Shown: positions 19,075 to 27,817 of the stretch, in pieces | Layout: every line of letters begins with the position of its first letter | Position numbering within the stretch: position 1 is the first letter of the stretch | NCBI RefSeq assembly: GCF_000337135.1 | Contig: NZ_AOIN01000099.1 | Coordinates: forward strand, 64,224 to 128,223 | Direction of reading: 5' to 3' | DNA length: 64,000 nt | DNA from: Natrialba chahannaoensis JCM 10990 | Lineage (GTDB): Archaea; Halobacteriota; Halobacteria; Halobacteriales; Natrialbaceae | Translations under genes and position numbers: made by a program | The notes under the pieces: model-generated | What the model was told of the DNA's origin: nothing | The model's input: only the letters and a program-made list of their open reading frames with translations | Databases searched by the model: none

Positions 19075-19437
19075 TTAGCCAACGATGTCAGCCCGCCGAG
19101 GATCAATCACGATTTCGCCGTCGTCGTGAATCGTGATGTCGTGCTGGGCGAACAGAAACGAGATCGAATCGGTTCGCTCGCCGATCCGGCGTGCCGACCG
19201 CCGACGCCAGTCAGTGACCAGCGCGTTCAGCGCGTCCGGATCGATACTGTTCGCGAGCGGTTCGAGTTCGGCCGGCTCAACGCCCGAAATCGACGAAATG
19301 GCGAGCGGTAGCGCCACTGTCACGGGCTCGTACTCGCTTTCGTCACACCACAGGTGGTAGGTGCCGCGAGCGTCGTTGTGGTAGACGGTCTGACCAACCG
19401 CCTCGTCGACCGGCGTCAATCGGTCTGATGGAGCCAT
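19075..19437 (-). CDS. HalOD1 domain protein
   Basis: Protein of 120 residues made of one haloarchaeal output domain (HalOD1). A short N-terminus (MAPSDRLTPVDEAVGQTVYH) precedes the core PVTVALPLAISSISGVEPAELEPL, and the ending is ISFLFAQHDITIHDDGEIVID, which matches the family's C-terminal strand. Such stand-alone domains occur in dozens of copies in haloarchaea and are thought to act as outputs in signalling; the partner is unknown. Two further Mets lie upstream (19446, 19461); I took the one that starts the usual domain. Confidence 0.85.
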   Translation of the reverse strand: MAPSDRLTPVDEAVGQTVYHNDARGTYHLWCDESEYEPVTVALPLAISSISGVEPAELEPLANSIDPDALNALVTDWRRRSARRIGERTDSISFLFAQHDITIHDDGEIVIDPRRADIVG

Positions 19438-19649
19438 GCCGGACATAACAGCTAGGGACAAGGGATGTTAACACTTAACACTATTGGCCAGTCAGGAGAC
19501 GTGACCAGTTCGAACACCAGAACGTAGTAGCCGAGCGATCAGAACGCAGTGCCTACCACGCGGTACGAGCGCTCCGCTTTCGGTATCTCAGGCGGCTAAA
19601 AAACGCGAGGCGGCAAGCCGTACCGCCGAGAAAGACAGCGACGGACGCG

Positions 19650-21227
19650 TTATTCGGCGGCAATGACGTCGTCGATGCGGACGATCATCGTCGCGGCTTC
19701 GGTCGCGCTCTCGACCGCTTCACGCTTGACATCGGCTGGGTCAACGACACCGGACTCGAGTGGGTCGCCGATCGTGACATCTTCACCGTCGGTGATTAGG
19801 CCGGCGCGGCCCTCGGATTCGTGGGCAGCGCGGAGGTCGACGAGTGCGTCGATTGGGTCCTGACCGGTGTTCGCGGCGAGCGTTCGTGGCACGACGTCGA
19901 GCGCGTCCGCGAAGGCGGTGACAGCGAGCTGCTTGCGACCCTCGATCCCGGCGGCTTCCTGGCGAATCTTGTCGGCGATGGCGATCTCGGTTGCACCGGC
20001 ACCGGGCACGACCTCGCCCGACTCGAGTGCGGTGGAGACGACGTCGAGTGCGTCACCGATGGCGCGCTCGAGTTCGTCGACGACGTGCTCGGTGCCGCCG
20101 CGGACGAAGACGGTGACGGTCTCGGCGGCTGCACCGCCTTCGACGAACGCGAGGTCGTCGTCGCCGTAGTTTTCGGCGCTGATGCGGTCGGCGTGTCCAA
20201 AGTCGGCTTCCTCGAGGTCATCGAGTGCGCCGACGCGGGTTGCGCCGGTTGCGGAGATGATGTCCTTGGTGTCGCTGCTGCCGACGTTTTCGAAGACGAG
20301 AATGCCCTCGTTCGCGAGGAACGTGCTCACGCGGTCGTCGACGTCATCCGTGGTGATGACGACGTCAGCACCGCTTTCAGCGACGGTTTCGGCGTAGCCC
20401 TGCACCTCGCTCTCTTCAGCGTCGATGGCCGCGTTGAGCTGGTCGATGGAGTCGATGGCGTACTCCGCGTCGACATCGCCGGTGCGGACGCCGAGTTCGA
20501 CGTCGAGGACGGCGATCGAGGCGTCCTCGACCTCCGAGGGCATGCCCTCGTGAGCCGGCTCCTCGTCGATGACGATGCCGGGGACGAGTTCGGTCGCGTT
20601 CGAGGAAGCACCGATCTGGGTGTGGACGGTGACGTTGTCGCGGGCGACGCCCTCGTCGCTCTCGACGTGGCGGACGGCCTCGACAACCGTCTCGGCGAGG
20701 GATTCGGCGGTGAGGCCACCGGTGCCCTTGCCGGTCATGCTGGATTCGGCGACCTGCTTCAGGATTTCGTCGTCGACGGCGGCGTCACCGACCTGCTCGT
20801 CGATTGCGTCCTGTGCGATCGAGGCGGCCTCGTGGTAGCCCTCGACGATGGTCGTGGCGTGGACATCCTGATCGATGAGGTCCTCGGCCTCGCCGAGGAG
20901 GTTCCCAGCGATGACACCTGCAGTCGTCGTGCCGTCGCCGACTTCCTCCTCCTGGGTCTCGGCGACTTCGACGATCATCTGGGCCGCTGGGTGCTCGATG
21001 TCCATCTCGTTCAGGATGGTCGCCCCGTCGTTGGTGATGACGACCTCACCGCTCGAGTCGACGAGCATCTTGTCCATCCCACGAGGTCCGAGCGTCGTCC
21101 GTACGGCCTCGGCAACTGCCTTGCCGGCCATGATGTTGGACGACTGGGCGTCGCGGCCCTGTGTTCGCTGGCTGTCCTCGCTCATAATGAACATGGGCTG
21201 TCCGCCCATGCGTCGCTGTTGTGCCAT
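19650..21227 (-). CDS. Thermosome (group II chaperonin) subunit without GGM tail
   Basis: ATP-dependent double-ring chaperonin subunit of 525 residues. Family motifs: [56 protein letters not shown] (ATP hydrolysis Asp), and [17 protein letters not shown]. It ends [12 protein letters not shown] without the Gly-Gly-Met repeats found at the C-terminus of the main haloarchaeal subunits, so it may be the shorter Cct3-like paralogue. The start at 21227 ([15 protein letters not shown]) is supported by a TATA box about 40 bp upstream; the longer frame reads through the promoter. Confidence 0.95.
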   Translation of the reverse strand: MAQQRRMGGQPMFIMSEDSQRTQGRDAQSSNIMAGKAVAEAVRTTLGPRGMDKMLVDSSGEVVITNDGATILNEMDIEHPAAQMIVEVAETQEEEVGDGTTTAGVIAGNLLGEAEDLIDQDVHATTIVEGYHEAASIAQDAIDEQVGDAAVDDEILKQVAESSMTGKGTGGLTAESLAETVVEAVRHVESDEGVARDNVTVHTQIGASSNATELVPGIVIDEEPAHEGMPSEVEDASIAVLDVELGVRTGDVDAEYAIDSIDQLNAAIDAEESEVQGYAETVAESGADVVITTDDVDDRVSTFLANEGILVFENVGSSDTKDIISATGATRVGALDDLEEADFGHADRISAENYGDDDLAFVEGGAAAETVTVFVRGGTEHVVDELERAIGDALDVVSTALESGEVVPGAGATEIAIADKIRQEAAGIEGRKQLAVTAFADALDVVPRTLAANTGQDPIDALVDLRAAHESEGRAGLITDGEDVTIGDPLESGVVDPADVKREAVESATEAATMIVRIDDVIAAE

Positions 21228-21261
21228 GATTGTATCCTCACTAACTATGTCGTCAGCACTT

Positions 21262-21271
21262 CTATATAAAC
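21262..21271 (-). promoter_or_regulatory. TATA box of the thermosome gene
   Basis: CTATATAAAC on the plus strand reads GTTTATATAG on the minus strand, 35-44 bp upstream of the start at 21227, followed by a short AT-rich leader. This is the clearest TATA element in the window and resembles heat-responsive haloarchaeal chaperonin promoters. Confidence 0.7.
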
Positions 21272-21384
21272 TTTTTCCTCCTTCACCTTCTCCGTCTTGC
21301 GATTCTGACACCGACAGACGAGTGCTCCCAGTCGCTGTGAAAGTCGGTAGCAAAATATGGTTCGACACACAATAACCGCGTGGG

Positions 21385-22227
21385 ATGCTGGAGCTGGAAC
21401 ACGGGTTTCGCGTCGTCGACAGCTACGCTCGGCTGGCCCCCGGACGACGCGACGAACCGCACGATCGGACGATCACTCCCGACCGCCTCGAACGGGAGAT
21501 GCATCAGGCGGGAATCACCAGATCGGTCGTCTTTCCACCGGCCGAACCGGAGACGAGCTACGTCGCGGCCAACAACGGCGTCGCCAGACGCAGCGTCGAC
21601 CGCCCCTTCGTCGCGTTCGCCCGAATCAACGGCTCGCGTCGGCCCGGGGCGACCGCTACGAGCCGCCTGCACAACGTCGTCAGCTGCCGCGGCCGAGAGG
21701 AGTACCACACAACACCCGGTGACGTCGAAAAGTACGCCTACGACGACCGCTTTCATGGCTTCGTCCTCGACCCACTCACCGACGGCCTGCCAGACGAGGA
21801 GGTACTCGAGACGCTCGACGATGTGGGCCTCCCGTTGATCGTCCGCGGTGGTGCGGATGCGCCACCAGCCGCGCTCGCCGAGACCGTCTTCGGGCGCTCG
21901 TTTCCCGTCGTCGTCGCCCACTTCGGCGGCCACCCACTCAGCCGGTCGCAGATGCACGAGATGGTGGATTTACTGGACGAGTTCGACGACTGCTACGTCG
22001 AGACGAGTTTCGTCCGCTATCGGGACGTACTCGAGCGCGCGCTCCTTGAGCACCCTGACCGTGTCCTCTTCGGCAGCGGTGCGCCGGCCTGCCATCCAAA
22101 CGTCGCGGTGATGGAGATTCTCACGCTCGACGTCTCCGAAGATAAGCTCTGGCGGGCGTTTTCGAAGAATGCGTGTCGCGTGATCGAGGCGCTCTCGCCG
22201 GATGCACAGTTGCGAATTCGTCACTGA
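21385..22227 (+). CDS. Amidohydrolase 2-family protein
   Basis: TIM-barrel hydrolase of 280 residues, divergent from the thermosome gene. Family features: RVVDSYARLA at strand 1 (Tyr replaces the first metal His of the HxH motif), VVFPPAEPETSY, VVVAHFGGHPLSRSQMHEM (metal His region), VETSFVRY and RVLFGSGAPACHPNVAVMEI, where an Asp is usual before the PF/PA motif. The lost N-terminal HxH and the SGAP variant suggest altered metal binding. Related haloarchaeal proteins are annotated only as amidohydrolases; the substrate is unknown. Confidence 0.78.
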   Translation: MLELEHGFRVVDSYARLAPGRRDEPHDRTITPDRLEREMHQAGITRSVVFPPAEPETSYVAANNGVARRSVDRPFVAFARINGSRRPGATATSRLHNVVSCRGREEYHTTPGDVEKYAYDDRFHGFVLDPLTDGLPDEEVLETLDDVGLPLIVRGGADAPPAALAETVFGRSFPVVVAHFGGHPLSRSQMHEMVDLLDEFDDCYVETSFVRYRDVLERALLEHPDRVLFGSGAPACHPNVAVMEILTLDVSEDKLWRAFSKNACRVIEALSPDAQLRIRH

Positions 22228-22415
22228 GTGCGGTGAGCCGAGCCCTGAGCGCGACGATTGTATCCCGTCGACCTTCCAGACCTGACAATGATCCTCCACT
22301 GCTGCGACGAGTGTAGTAATTTATAGTCATGCCCCAATACCCGCCACGTATGGACGCGGGATGGAGTCGGCTGCGATCACTGTTTGCCCGACACTCGACG
22401 AACACTCGGAACGCT

Positions 22416-22469
22416 CGGCGTACCCGGCGTACCCAGCACACCCGGCACACCCGGCACACTCAGCGTACC
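22416..22469. repeat. 9-bp tandem repeat, six units (CGGCRYACC)
   Basis: Six consecutive 9-mers: CGGCGTACC twice, CAGCACACC, CGGCACACC, CGGCACACT, CAGCGTACC. The array ends 34 bp before the ATG of the DUF368 gene. It could affect the promoter or leader of that gene. Confidence 0.85.
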
Positions 22470-22503
22470 CGAACCCGCTGGAAGATCCAGCAACCACCAA
22501 TCA

Positions 22504-23466
22504 ATGGGATATAACGTCGACCAGGGCGTCAGCGACCGTCTCGCCCTCCTTCGGACCTACTGCTACGGCCTCTGTATGGGCATCGCCGACGCCCTTCCCG
22601 GCATCTCCGGCGGCACCGTCGCCCTCCTGCTCGGCTTCTACAGCCGCCTCATCACCGCCGTCACCGCCCTCACGCCCGGCCGCGCACTTGAGGTCCTCCG
22701 TGGCTACGACCCCAATCGTCGTGACCGTGCGCGCGAGGCACTACTCGAGATGGACTTGCAGTTTCTGCTCCCGCTCGGTATCGGGATGGTAACCGCGGTC
22801 GCGCTCATCGGCAGTGCGGTCTCCGCGCTGTCCGAATCCCAGCCGATCGCACTCTTTGGCTTCTTCATCGGGCTCATCGCCGCCTCGGCGGTGGTCCTCT
22901 TTCGGAGCCTGCCGTTCAGCACGACGAAACACGTCCTCGCAGCAGGAGCTGGGACCGCACTCGCATTGCTCGTCGCAAGTAACGTACTTCAGCTACCGGG
23001 AACCGGGCTGGTGCTCATCTTCCTCTCTGGTGCGCTGGCGATCAGTGCGATGATCCTCCCCGGCGTCTCGGGCTCGCTCATCCTGATTCTGCTCGGCCAG
23101 TACGTCGTGATGATGACCGAGTTGAGCGACTTTCTCACCGCAATCGGCCAGTACGTCTCGGGCGTCGGCTCGGTAGAGAACGTGCTTGATCCGGGGACGG
23201 CCGTCGTCGTCTTCGTCGTTGGCGGGCTGGTCGGACTGGTTACGATCGCTCGCGTGGTTCGAGCGGCCCTCGACTGGCAACGCGACCTGACGTTGCTCTT
23301 TCTGGTCGGCCTCATCGCTGGCTCGGTGCCTGCGCCGCTGCACAACATCGGCGAGGCACACGCCTGGACGAGTGAAGTCATCGGGTTTACGCTCGCCTGG
23401 GCGGTGCTCGGGGCACTCGTGTTGTTCGCGCTCGATGCGCTAGCTGGCGGCTTCGACCCAGAGTAA
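22504..23466 (+). CDS. DUF368 polyprenyl-phosphate translocase-like membrane protein
   Basis: Polytopic membrane protein of 320 residues. The family signature near the N-terminus is GIADALPGISGGTVALLLGFY, repeated in inverted-topology style later as LPGVSGSLILILLGQY. Bacterial DUF368 proteins were shown to return undecaprenyl phosphate across the membrane; in archaea the equivalent carrier is dolichyl phosphate, so this protein may recycle the carrier used for S-layer N-glycosylation (inference). A GT2 glycosyltransferase and a methyltransferase follow on the opposite strand, in keeping with an envelope role. The start at 22504 excludes the tandem-repeat leader, which would encode a Pro/Ala/His/Tyr repeat. 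Confidence 0.87.
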   Translation: MGYNVDQGVSDRLALLRTYCYGLCMGIADALPGISGGTVALLLGFYSRLITAVTALTPGRALEVLRGYDPNRRDRAREALLEMDLQFLLPLGIGMVTAVALIGSAVSALSESQPIALFGFFIGLIAASAVVLFRSLPFSTTKHVLAAGAGTALALLVASNVLQLPGTGLVLIFLSGALAISAMILPGVSGSLILILLGQYVVMMTELSDFLTAIGQYVSGVGSVENVLDPGTAVVVFVVGGLVGLVTIARVVRAALDWQRDLTLLFLVGLIAGSVPAPLHNIGEAHAWTSEVIGFTLAWAVLGALVLFALDALAGGFDPE

Positions 23467-23499
23467 GATTTCTCGGACACCGTCAGCGCTTCGTTCGGT

Positions 23500-24405
23500 C
23501 TACCGGCGGTCGTACACCCGAACGGCCCGATCGTGGCGCACCGAAATTCCGTTCGGATTCCGCTGTGCCGACCGGTCACCGACGCGTGCCCGAATACCGT
23601 CGACGAACCCGCGCGCGGTGTTGGTAACAACGTCGGTACCGTCCGACACCCAACCCGTTGGCGTCGCCTCGCCGGAGACGATCCGGCGAACGCCGGACCC
23701 ACCGTCTCGAAGCGCGCTGCCGATCGTCCGCACGACGACCGTCGGCCGCGGTCCGTAGTTCTTCGCGAGCCGGTAGGACAGCGCCCGGTACGTCGCTCCC
23801 CAGTCATACTCAGTCTGGCCGCCATCGGCACCAACTTCGGCGCGAACAGCCATCTCTCCCTGCCAGTGCACGTCGAAGCCGAGGCCCGCCACCCGATGTG
23901 CACAGTCGCGTGCTCCGTCACCCTTCAGATATTCGTCGAACCCGTCGAGCGCGTCGAGCACCGTTCGGTCGAAGGCGACGTTGCTCCCGTCGAACAGCGT
24001 CACCGATCGACGGGCGACGGTCGCCGTCCGCTCAGCATTGACCGTCTCGAGTTCCCCCGAGCCGGTGACCGGGCCGGTGACTACGTCCGCGCCATCCGCG
24101 AACGCAGTTTCGACAGCGTCGACCCAGCCGTTCTTGACCGCGTGCGCGCCGTCGAGGAAGGCGATCACGTCGCCCGTTGCGACGCTGCAGCCGACGTTGC
24201 GCGAGACGTTCTCGTTTCGCTCCGAAATCTCGACGAGCACGTCGACGTCGGGCCGATCACGGACAACACCCGTCGTTCCGTCAGAAGAAGGACCGTTGAC
24301 GACGATCACTTCCGTCGACTGCGGGACAACCTCACAGAGTGCGTCGAGCGAGGACAGCAATCGCTCCCGGTCGTTGAGCGTCGAGACGACTACCGAGAGC
24401 TCCAT
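23500..24405 (-). CDS. Glycosyltransferase family 2
   Basis: Protein of 301 residues with a GT-A fold: MELSVVVSTLNDRERLLSSL, nucleotide-binding VVNGPSSDGT and IAFLDGAHAVKNGWVD (metal-binding region), then FDGSNVAFDRTVLDALDGFDE, typical of the acceptor-site segment. No membrane anchor is evident, although the C-terminal 90 residues may be amphipathic. Likely transfers a sugar in envelope glycan or glycolipid synthesis. Start 24405 is the standard GT2 start; the longer frame adds 47 basic residues. Confidence 0.87.
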   Translation of the reverse strand: MELSVVVSTLNDRERLLSSLDALCEVVPQSTEVIVVNGPSSDGTTGVVRDRPDVDVLVEISERNENVSRNVGCSVATGDVIAFLDGAHAVKNGWVDAVETAFADGADVVTGPVTGSGELETVNAERTATVARRSVTLFDGSNVAFDRTVLDALDGFDEYLKGDGARDCAHRVAGLGFDVHWQGEMAVRAEVGADGGQTEYDWGATYRALSYRLAKNYGPRPTVVVRTIGSALRDGGSGVRRIVSGEATPTGWVSDGTDVVTNTARGFVDGIRARVGDRSAQRNPNGISVRHDRAVRVYDRR

Positions 24406-24481
24406 ACTGTGTGGTAGAACACCCCGGGAGTAAAAATACGATGGGATTTGCCCGGTGGTGATACTGAGTGGTGAGCGTTCG

Positions 24482-25189
24482 TCACCGAAGCCGCGTGTTC
24501 CAGTACGACACCGACGCGAAGTGATCGGTGACTGCGTTCCCGCCAACCGCCGTATCGATCGTCCGGATCGGCGAGGCGAGCCCGTTCGGAATCGAGCGAT
24601 AGAGGCCGTACGGAACGAGGAAGTCGTCCTCGACGTCGACCAGCGTCAGGTTCGTCTTCGCGAGCAACTCGCTGACCTCACTCTTCGAGTACAGTCGCGA
24701 TCCCATCGGCAGCGCCCAGTTATAGACGCTGCGCGCGCTAAAGCGGTTGAACGTATCGAAGACGATCTGGTCGCGCGAGACGCGACGCATCTCCCGCAAA
24801 AACGCCTCCGGATCGTCCGCGAGGTGGAAAAAGCGCATCGCGATCACCGTATCGAAGTGATCGTCCGGGAACGGCAACCGCCCGGCGTCACCACGAAGGA
24901 ACTCGAGTGTCCCCGCGGGGTCGGCGCGCTGTGCTTTCGTTCGTCCCTGTTGGAGCATCGCTGCAGAGATGTCGAGTCCAACGACGTCGGCGCCCTGTTC
25001 GGCGAGCATCACCGTGAATCGCCCAGTACCACAGGCGATCTCGAGGATATTCCGGTCCTCGACGGGCATGATCGCCTCGAGGACGGCTTGCTTCTCGCGG
25101 CGGTCGATCAGCTGTCCGCCCTTCGAAAAGCGTTTGTCGTCGTATTCCTCGGCGACGTCGTCGGCCTGGTACCACTCCTGTCCTTTCAC
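24482..25189 (-). CDS. Class I SAM-dependent methyltransferase (UbiE/type 11)
   Basis: Protein of 235 residues. Motif I is ILEIACGTGRFTVMLAEQG, the acidic end of strand 2 is VVGLDISAAML, followed by FLRGDAGRLPFPDDHFDTVI and an FFHLADDPEAFLREMRRV segment typical of methyltransferase type 11. I place the start at a GTG (25189, VKGQEWYQADDVAEEYDDKRF) because a TATA-like TTTTATCC lies about 28-34 bp upstream and the longer frame is not acidic. The same-strand neighbour, a GT2 gene, follows after 76 bp; they may form an envelope unit. Confidence 0.85.
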   Translation of the reverse strand: MKGQEWYQADDVAEEYDDKRFSKGGQLIDRREKQAVLEAIMPVEDRNILEIACGTGRFTVMLAEQGADVVGLDISAAMLQQGRTKAQRADPAGTLEFLRGDAGRLPFPDDHFDTVIAMRFFHLADDPEAFLREMRRVSRDQIVFDTFNRFSARSVYNWALPMGSRLYSKSEVSELLAKTNLTLVDVEDDFLVPYGLYRSIPNGLASPIRTIDTAVGGNAVTDHFASVSYWNTRLR

Positions 25190-25435
25190 ACTGGGCGCAA
25201 CTACAGTAGCCGTGGGATAAAACGATACTGGAGTTGGTCGGCACATCTGACTGGTCACCAGTCGGGTAACTCCCGAACAAGTTCGCCCAGAATCAACTGC
25301 GGGAACGGAGTGCATCTAGCGATCGACCCACACAGCGATCCGTATTAATATCACATGTGTACTCCTTATACAACTTGGATTATTCGTATCCACATATAGG
25401 GAAGCTTTACCAGCACTGATTCCGCTCGACATGGT

Positions 25436-25717
25436 ATGAGCATGAGTACCGCAGAGGATGGCACCGCAGCAACCGAAGAGGTTCTTTCAGCCGACGAGTA
25501 CCGCGAGCGACTTCGTGACCTCCCACCAAGCGCAAAACTGGTCGCGAAAGTTCTCGAAACCGATTCGCCGCTCTCGCAGGGGCAACTCGCCGAGGAATCA
25601 CTGCTGCCAGACCGCACCGTTCGCTACGCGCTCAACCGTCTCGAGGACGTCGGCCTCGTCGACTCACGATACAGCTTCCGCGACGCCCGCAAGCAAGTGT
25701 ACTACCTGAAGAACTGA
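25436..25717 (+). CDS. Small winged-helix DNA-binding protein (MarR/TFE-like)
   Basis: Protein of 93 residues. After a 20-residue polar N-terminus there is a single winged helix: LPPSAKLVAKVLETDSPLSQ, recognition helix region LLPDRTVRYALNRLEDVG, and wing LVDSRYSFRDARKQVYYL. This compact form is common in haloarchaea as a putative transcription regulator. No effector domain. Two in-frame Mets (25436, 25442) could serve as start. The 250 bp upstream is AT-rich with several TATA-like stretches. Confidence 0.85.
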   Translation: MSMSTAEDGTAATEEVLSADEYRERLRDLPPSAKLVAKVLETDSPLSQGQLAEESLLPDRTVRYALNRLEDVGLVDSRYSFRDARKQVYYLKN

Positions 25718-25793
25718 CATCTGAAGAACTAACCGCCGATCACAGGGGTTGTGCTGTCGACAATCACATTGTCGTCGCCCGTGATGTCGGACT

Positions 25794-26642
25794 ATGGTTG
25801 CGTCTCCGCCCGACACCGCCGCCGTGACTGAGTGCAGTGCTATTACTCGCTGTGTCGTTCCTGTCGAAACACGCGCACCGAGCGGCAAGACGAACGCGTA
25901 CGTCATCGGCGAAGATCCTGCCGTGCTTGTCGACCCAGCTACCAGAACCGACGCACTCGACGAACTCGTCGCCAATCGCACTGTCGACCACATCGTCGTC
26001 ACCCACACGCATCCGGACCACGTCGGCGCTGTCGCCGCCTACGCCGAAGACACCGACGCAACCGTCTGGGCCAGACGCGGCCGCGTCGACCGCTTTCAAG
26101 CGGCAACTGGACACAGACCCGACCGCGAGCTCGGACCCGGAACGACAATTCAGCTCGGCGACAAACCCGTCCGCGTCCTCGATGCGCCGGGCCACGCGCC
26201 CGACCACGTCGCACTCGAGTGCGGCCGGAGCGGGCCGATCCTCTGTGGTGACTGTGCGGTCCGCGAGGGCAGCGTCGTCGTCGGCGCTCCCGAGGGAGAT
26301 ATGCGTGCGTACGTGACGACGCTGCGTCGACTCTGGGCGCGGAACCCGCCGGCGCTCTATCCGGGCCACGGACCGACGATCAACGCGTCGCGGGAGACGA
26401 TCGAACGGCTGCTCGATCACCGCGCACGCCGCGAACAACGCGTGCTCGCGACCGTCGAGGACGGCGCGACGACGCTCGCGGAGATTCTCGACGGCGCGTA
26501 CGAGAAGGACCTGACCGGTGTCCGTGACCTCGCGCGGACGACCGTTCACGCGCACCTCGCGAAACTCGATACTGAGGGGGCACTCGAGTGGGACGGCGAG
26601 CGTGCCCGCCCCGATAACCGGTTTTGCACCGGCAGGTCGTAG
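25794..26642 (+). CDS. MBL-fold metallo-hydrolase (LACTB2-like) with C-terminal winged helix
   Basis: Protein of 282 residues. Metal-binding motif VVTHTHPDHVGAV (HxHxDH), then DAPGHAPDHVAL (third His), LCGDCAV (bridging Asp) and LYPGHGPTI (final His). The C-terminal 65 residues (REQRVLATVEDGATTLAEIL to VHAHLAKLDTEGALEW) look like the winged helix seen in LACTB2/beta-lactamase-like 2 proteins, some of which are endoribonucleases. Substrate unknown. Starts 76 bp after the winged-helix gene. Confidence 0.88.
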   Translation: MVASPPDTAAVTECSAITRCVVPVETRAPSGKTNAYVIGEDPAVLVDPATRTDALDELVANRTVDHIVVTHTHPDHVGAVAAYAEDTDATVWARRGRVDRFQAATGHRPDRELGPGTTIQLGDKPVRVLDAPGHAPDHVALECGRSGPILCGDCAVREGSVVVGAPEGDMRAYVTTLRRLWARNPPALYPGHGPTINASRETIERLLDHRARREQRVLATVEDGATTLAEILDGAYEKDLTGVRDLARTTVHAHLAKLDTEGALEWDGERARPDNRFCTGRS

Positions 26643-26644
26643 CG

Positions 26645-26908
26645 CTACTCCTGTGAACTGAACTGGAACTCGAAGGTCAGCTGGTCTTCCATCTTCACCC
26701 TGACGCCGCCGAACTCGTCCGATATTTGCGTACGGGCGTTGGAACTCGGCTCGACCGTAAGGGTGACGCTGTTGTTAGTCGCGTTGTACTCGATCTGACT
26801 GACGGTGACGTCGAACTTGAACAGGGTGGGGACATCCGTCCGAATTCGATCGCGGACGCGATCGATCTCCGTCTGGACGTCGGCCATCTCCTCGTTCAAT
26901 GATGTCAT
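26645..26908 (-). CDS. Small haloarchaeal protein of unknown function
   Basis: Protein of 87 residues: an N-terminal helical segment (MTSLNEEMADVQTEIDRVRD, heptad-like) and a beta-rich C-terminal half with alternating polar and hydrophobic residues (NSVTLTVEPSSNARTQ, KMEDQLTFEFQF). No Cys and no membrane segment. Convergent with the MBL gene: only 2 bp separate the two stops. A perfect 14-bp palindrome sits just upstream of the start. Confidence 0.65.
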   Translation of the reverse strand: MTSLNEEMADVQTEIDRVRDRIRTDVPTLFKFDVTVSQIEYNATNNSVTLTVEPSSNARTQISDEFGGVRVKMEDQLTFEFQFSSQE

Positions 26909-26911
26909 GGT

Positions 26912-26925
26912 GCAACATATGTTGC
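26912..26925. promoter_or_regulatory. Perfect 14-bp palindrome upstream of a small gene
   Basis: GCAACATATGTTGC is a perfect palindrome 4-17 bp upstream of the start codon at 26908, where a leaderless transcript would begin. It fits an operator for a dimeric regulator, possibly autoregulation or the winged-helix protein 1.2 kb away. The function is inferred from position only. Confidence 0.5.
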
Positions 26926-27052
26926 GAGAAGTCGTAACAGTTTGTCCTGCGTTCGGTTCGGCTGTCCGTCCAATGGGCGGATAGGGACGACACAGCATCG
27001 GCATCACGAGCGACTTACTTTTCCCGCTCGGCGCGTATGACCAGACGTACAC

Positions 27053-27757
27053 GTGCAATCACTGGAGGCGGAACTCGAGGAAGCCCGCGCCCTCGAGGTC
27101 GACGCGCTCGCCGACGCCATCGAGTCGATCGGATTCGAGTGCACGCGCTGTGGCGCGTGCTGTACGGGCGAGGCCGAGGACGACCACACGGCGACGGTGT
27201 TCCCTGACGAAGTGCGCGATCTACAGGAGACGACAGAGCACGACTGGCGCGATGTCGCCCGACCAATGCCCTATGGACTCGCCGACGGTGAGGACGGGCC
27301 GGAGGGGGAGACCTTCGAGTGGGCGCTCCAGACCGACAGCTGTGGCGACTGTGCCTTCTACGAGGAGGACGACAACGGTGTCGGTGCCTGTGTCGCACAC
27401 GATGACCGGCCGCTGATCTGTCGGACCTACCCATTCAGCGTAGCGCTCGCCGGCACCAGTCAGCCAATGGGTGAGGTCGTTGACAGCGTTGCGCTGGGAG
27501 CGCAACGGGAAGTCGACGAAACCGGCGACGAGGAGAGTGTCGTCCAAGCCCACGAGTGCGAGGGCCTCGGTCGTGACATCTCCCGGTCAGACGCCGAGGA
27601 CCTCGCCGCGGCGCTCAAGGAGCGCGCCGTGCGGGAACTCGAAGAGGCGATCGGTGTCCGTGACGCATACGAACCGACAGCGGTGGACCCCGGTGAAATC
27701 GTCGTCCACGATTCCGAGGGCGCGAAACGGCCGGACGGGACACCGATCGACGACTGA
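27053..27757 (+). CDS. YkgJ-family cysteine cluster protein
   Basis: Protein of 234 residues. Metal or Fe-S binding cysteines: FECTRCGACCTGE near residue 29, CGDCAFY near 100, GACVAHDDRPLICRTYP near 120 and a downstream Cys in HECEGLG. This is the YkgJ (zinc- or iron-chelating) signature, whose function is not settled. An N-terminal helix (SLEAELEEARALEVDALADA) precedes the cluster. A GTG at 27053 is the start; no ATG is available before the first Cys motif. Confidence 0.87.
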   Translation: MQSLEAELEEARALEVDALADAIESIGFECTRCGACCTGEAEDDHTATVFPDEVRDLQETTEHDWRDVARPMPYGLADGEDGPEGETFEWALQTDSCGDCAFYEEDDNGVGACVAHDDRPLICRTYPFSVALAGTSQPMGEVVDSVALGAQREVDETGDEESVVQAHECEGLGRDISRSDAEDLAAALKERAVRELEEAIGVRDAYEPTAVDPGEIVVHDSEGAKRPDGTPIDD

Positions 27758-27788
27758 CGCCGATCGGAGCAACACGAAACCAGCGGGA

Positions 27789-27797
27789 AATTTATAC
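27789..27797 (+). promoter_or_regulatory. TATA box for GGGP synthase gene
   Basis: AATTTATAC lies 21-29 bp upstream of the ATG at 27818, the spacing of a leaderless haloarchaeal promoter. Confidence 0.6.
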
Positions 27798-27817
27798 GCG
27801 TCGTCAAATAGTTCAGT

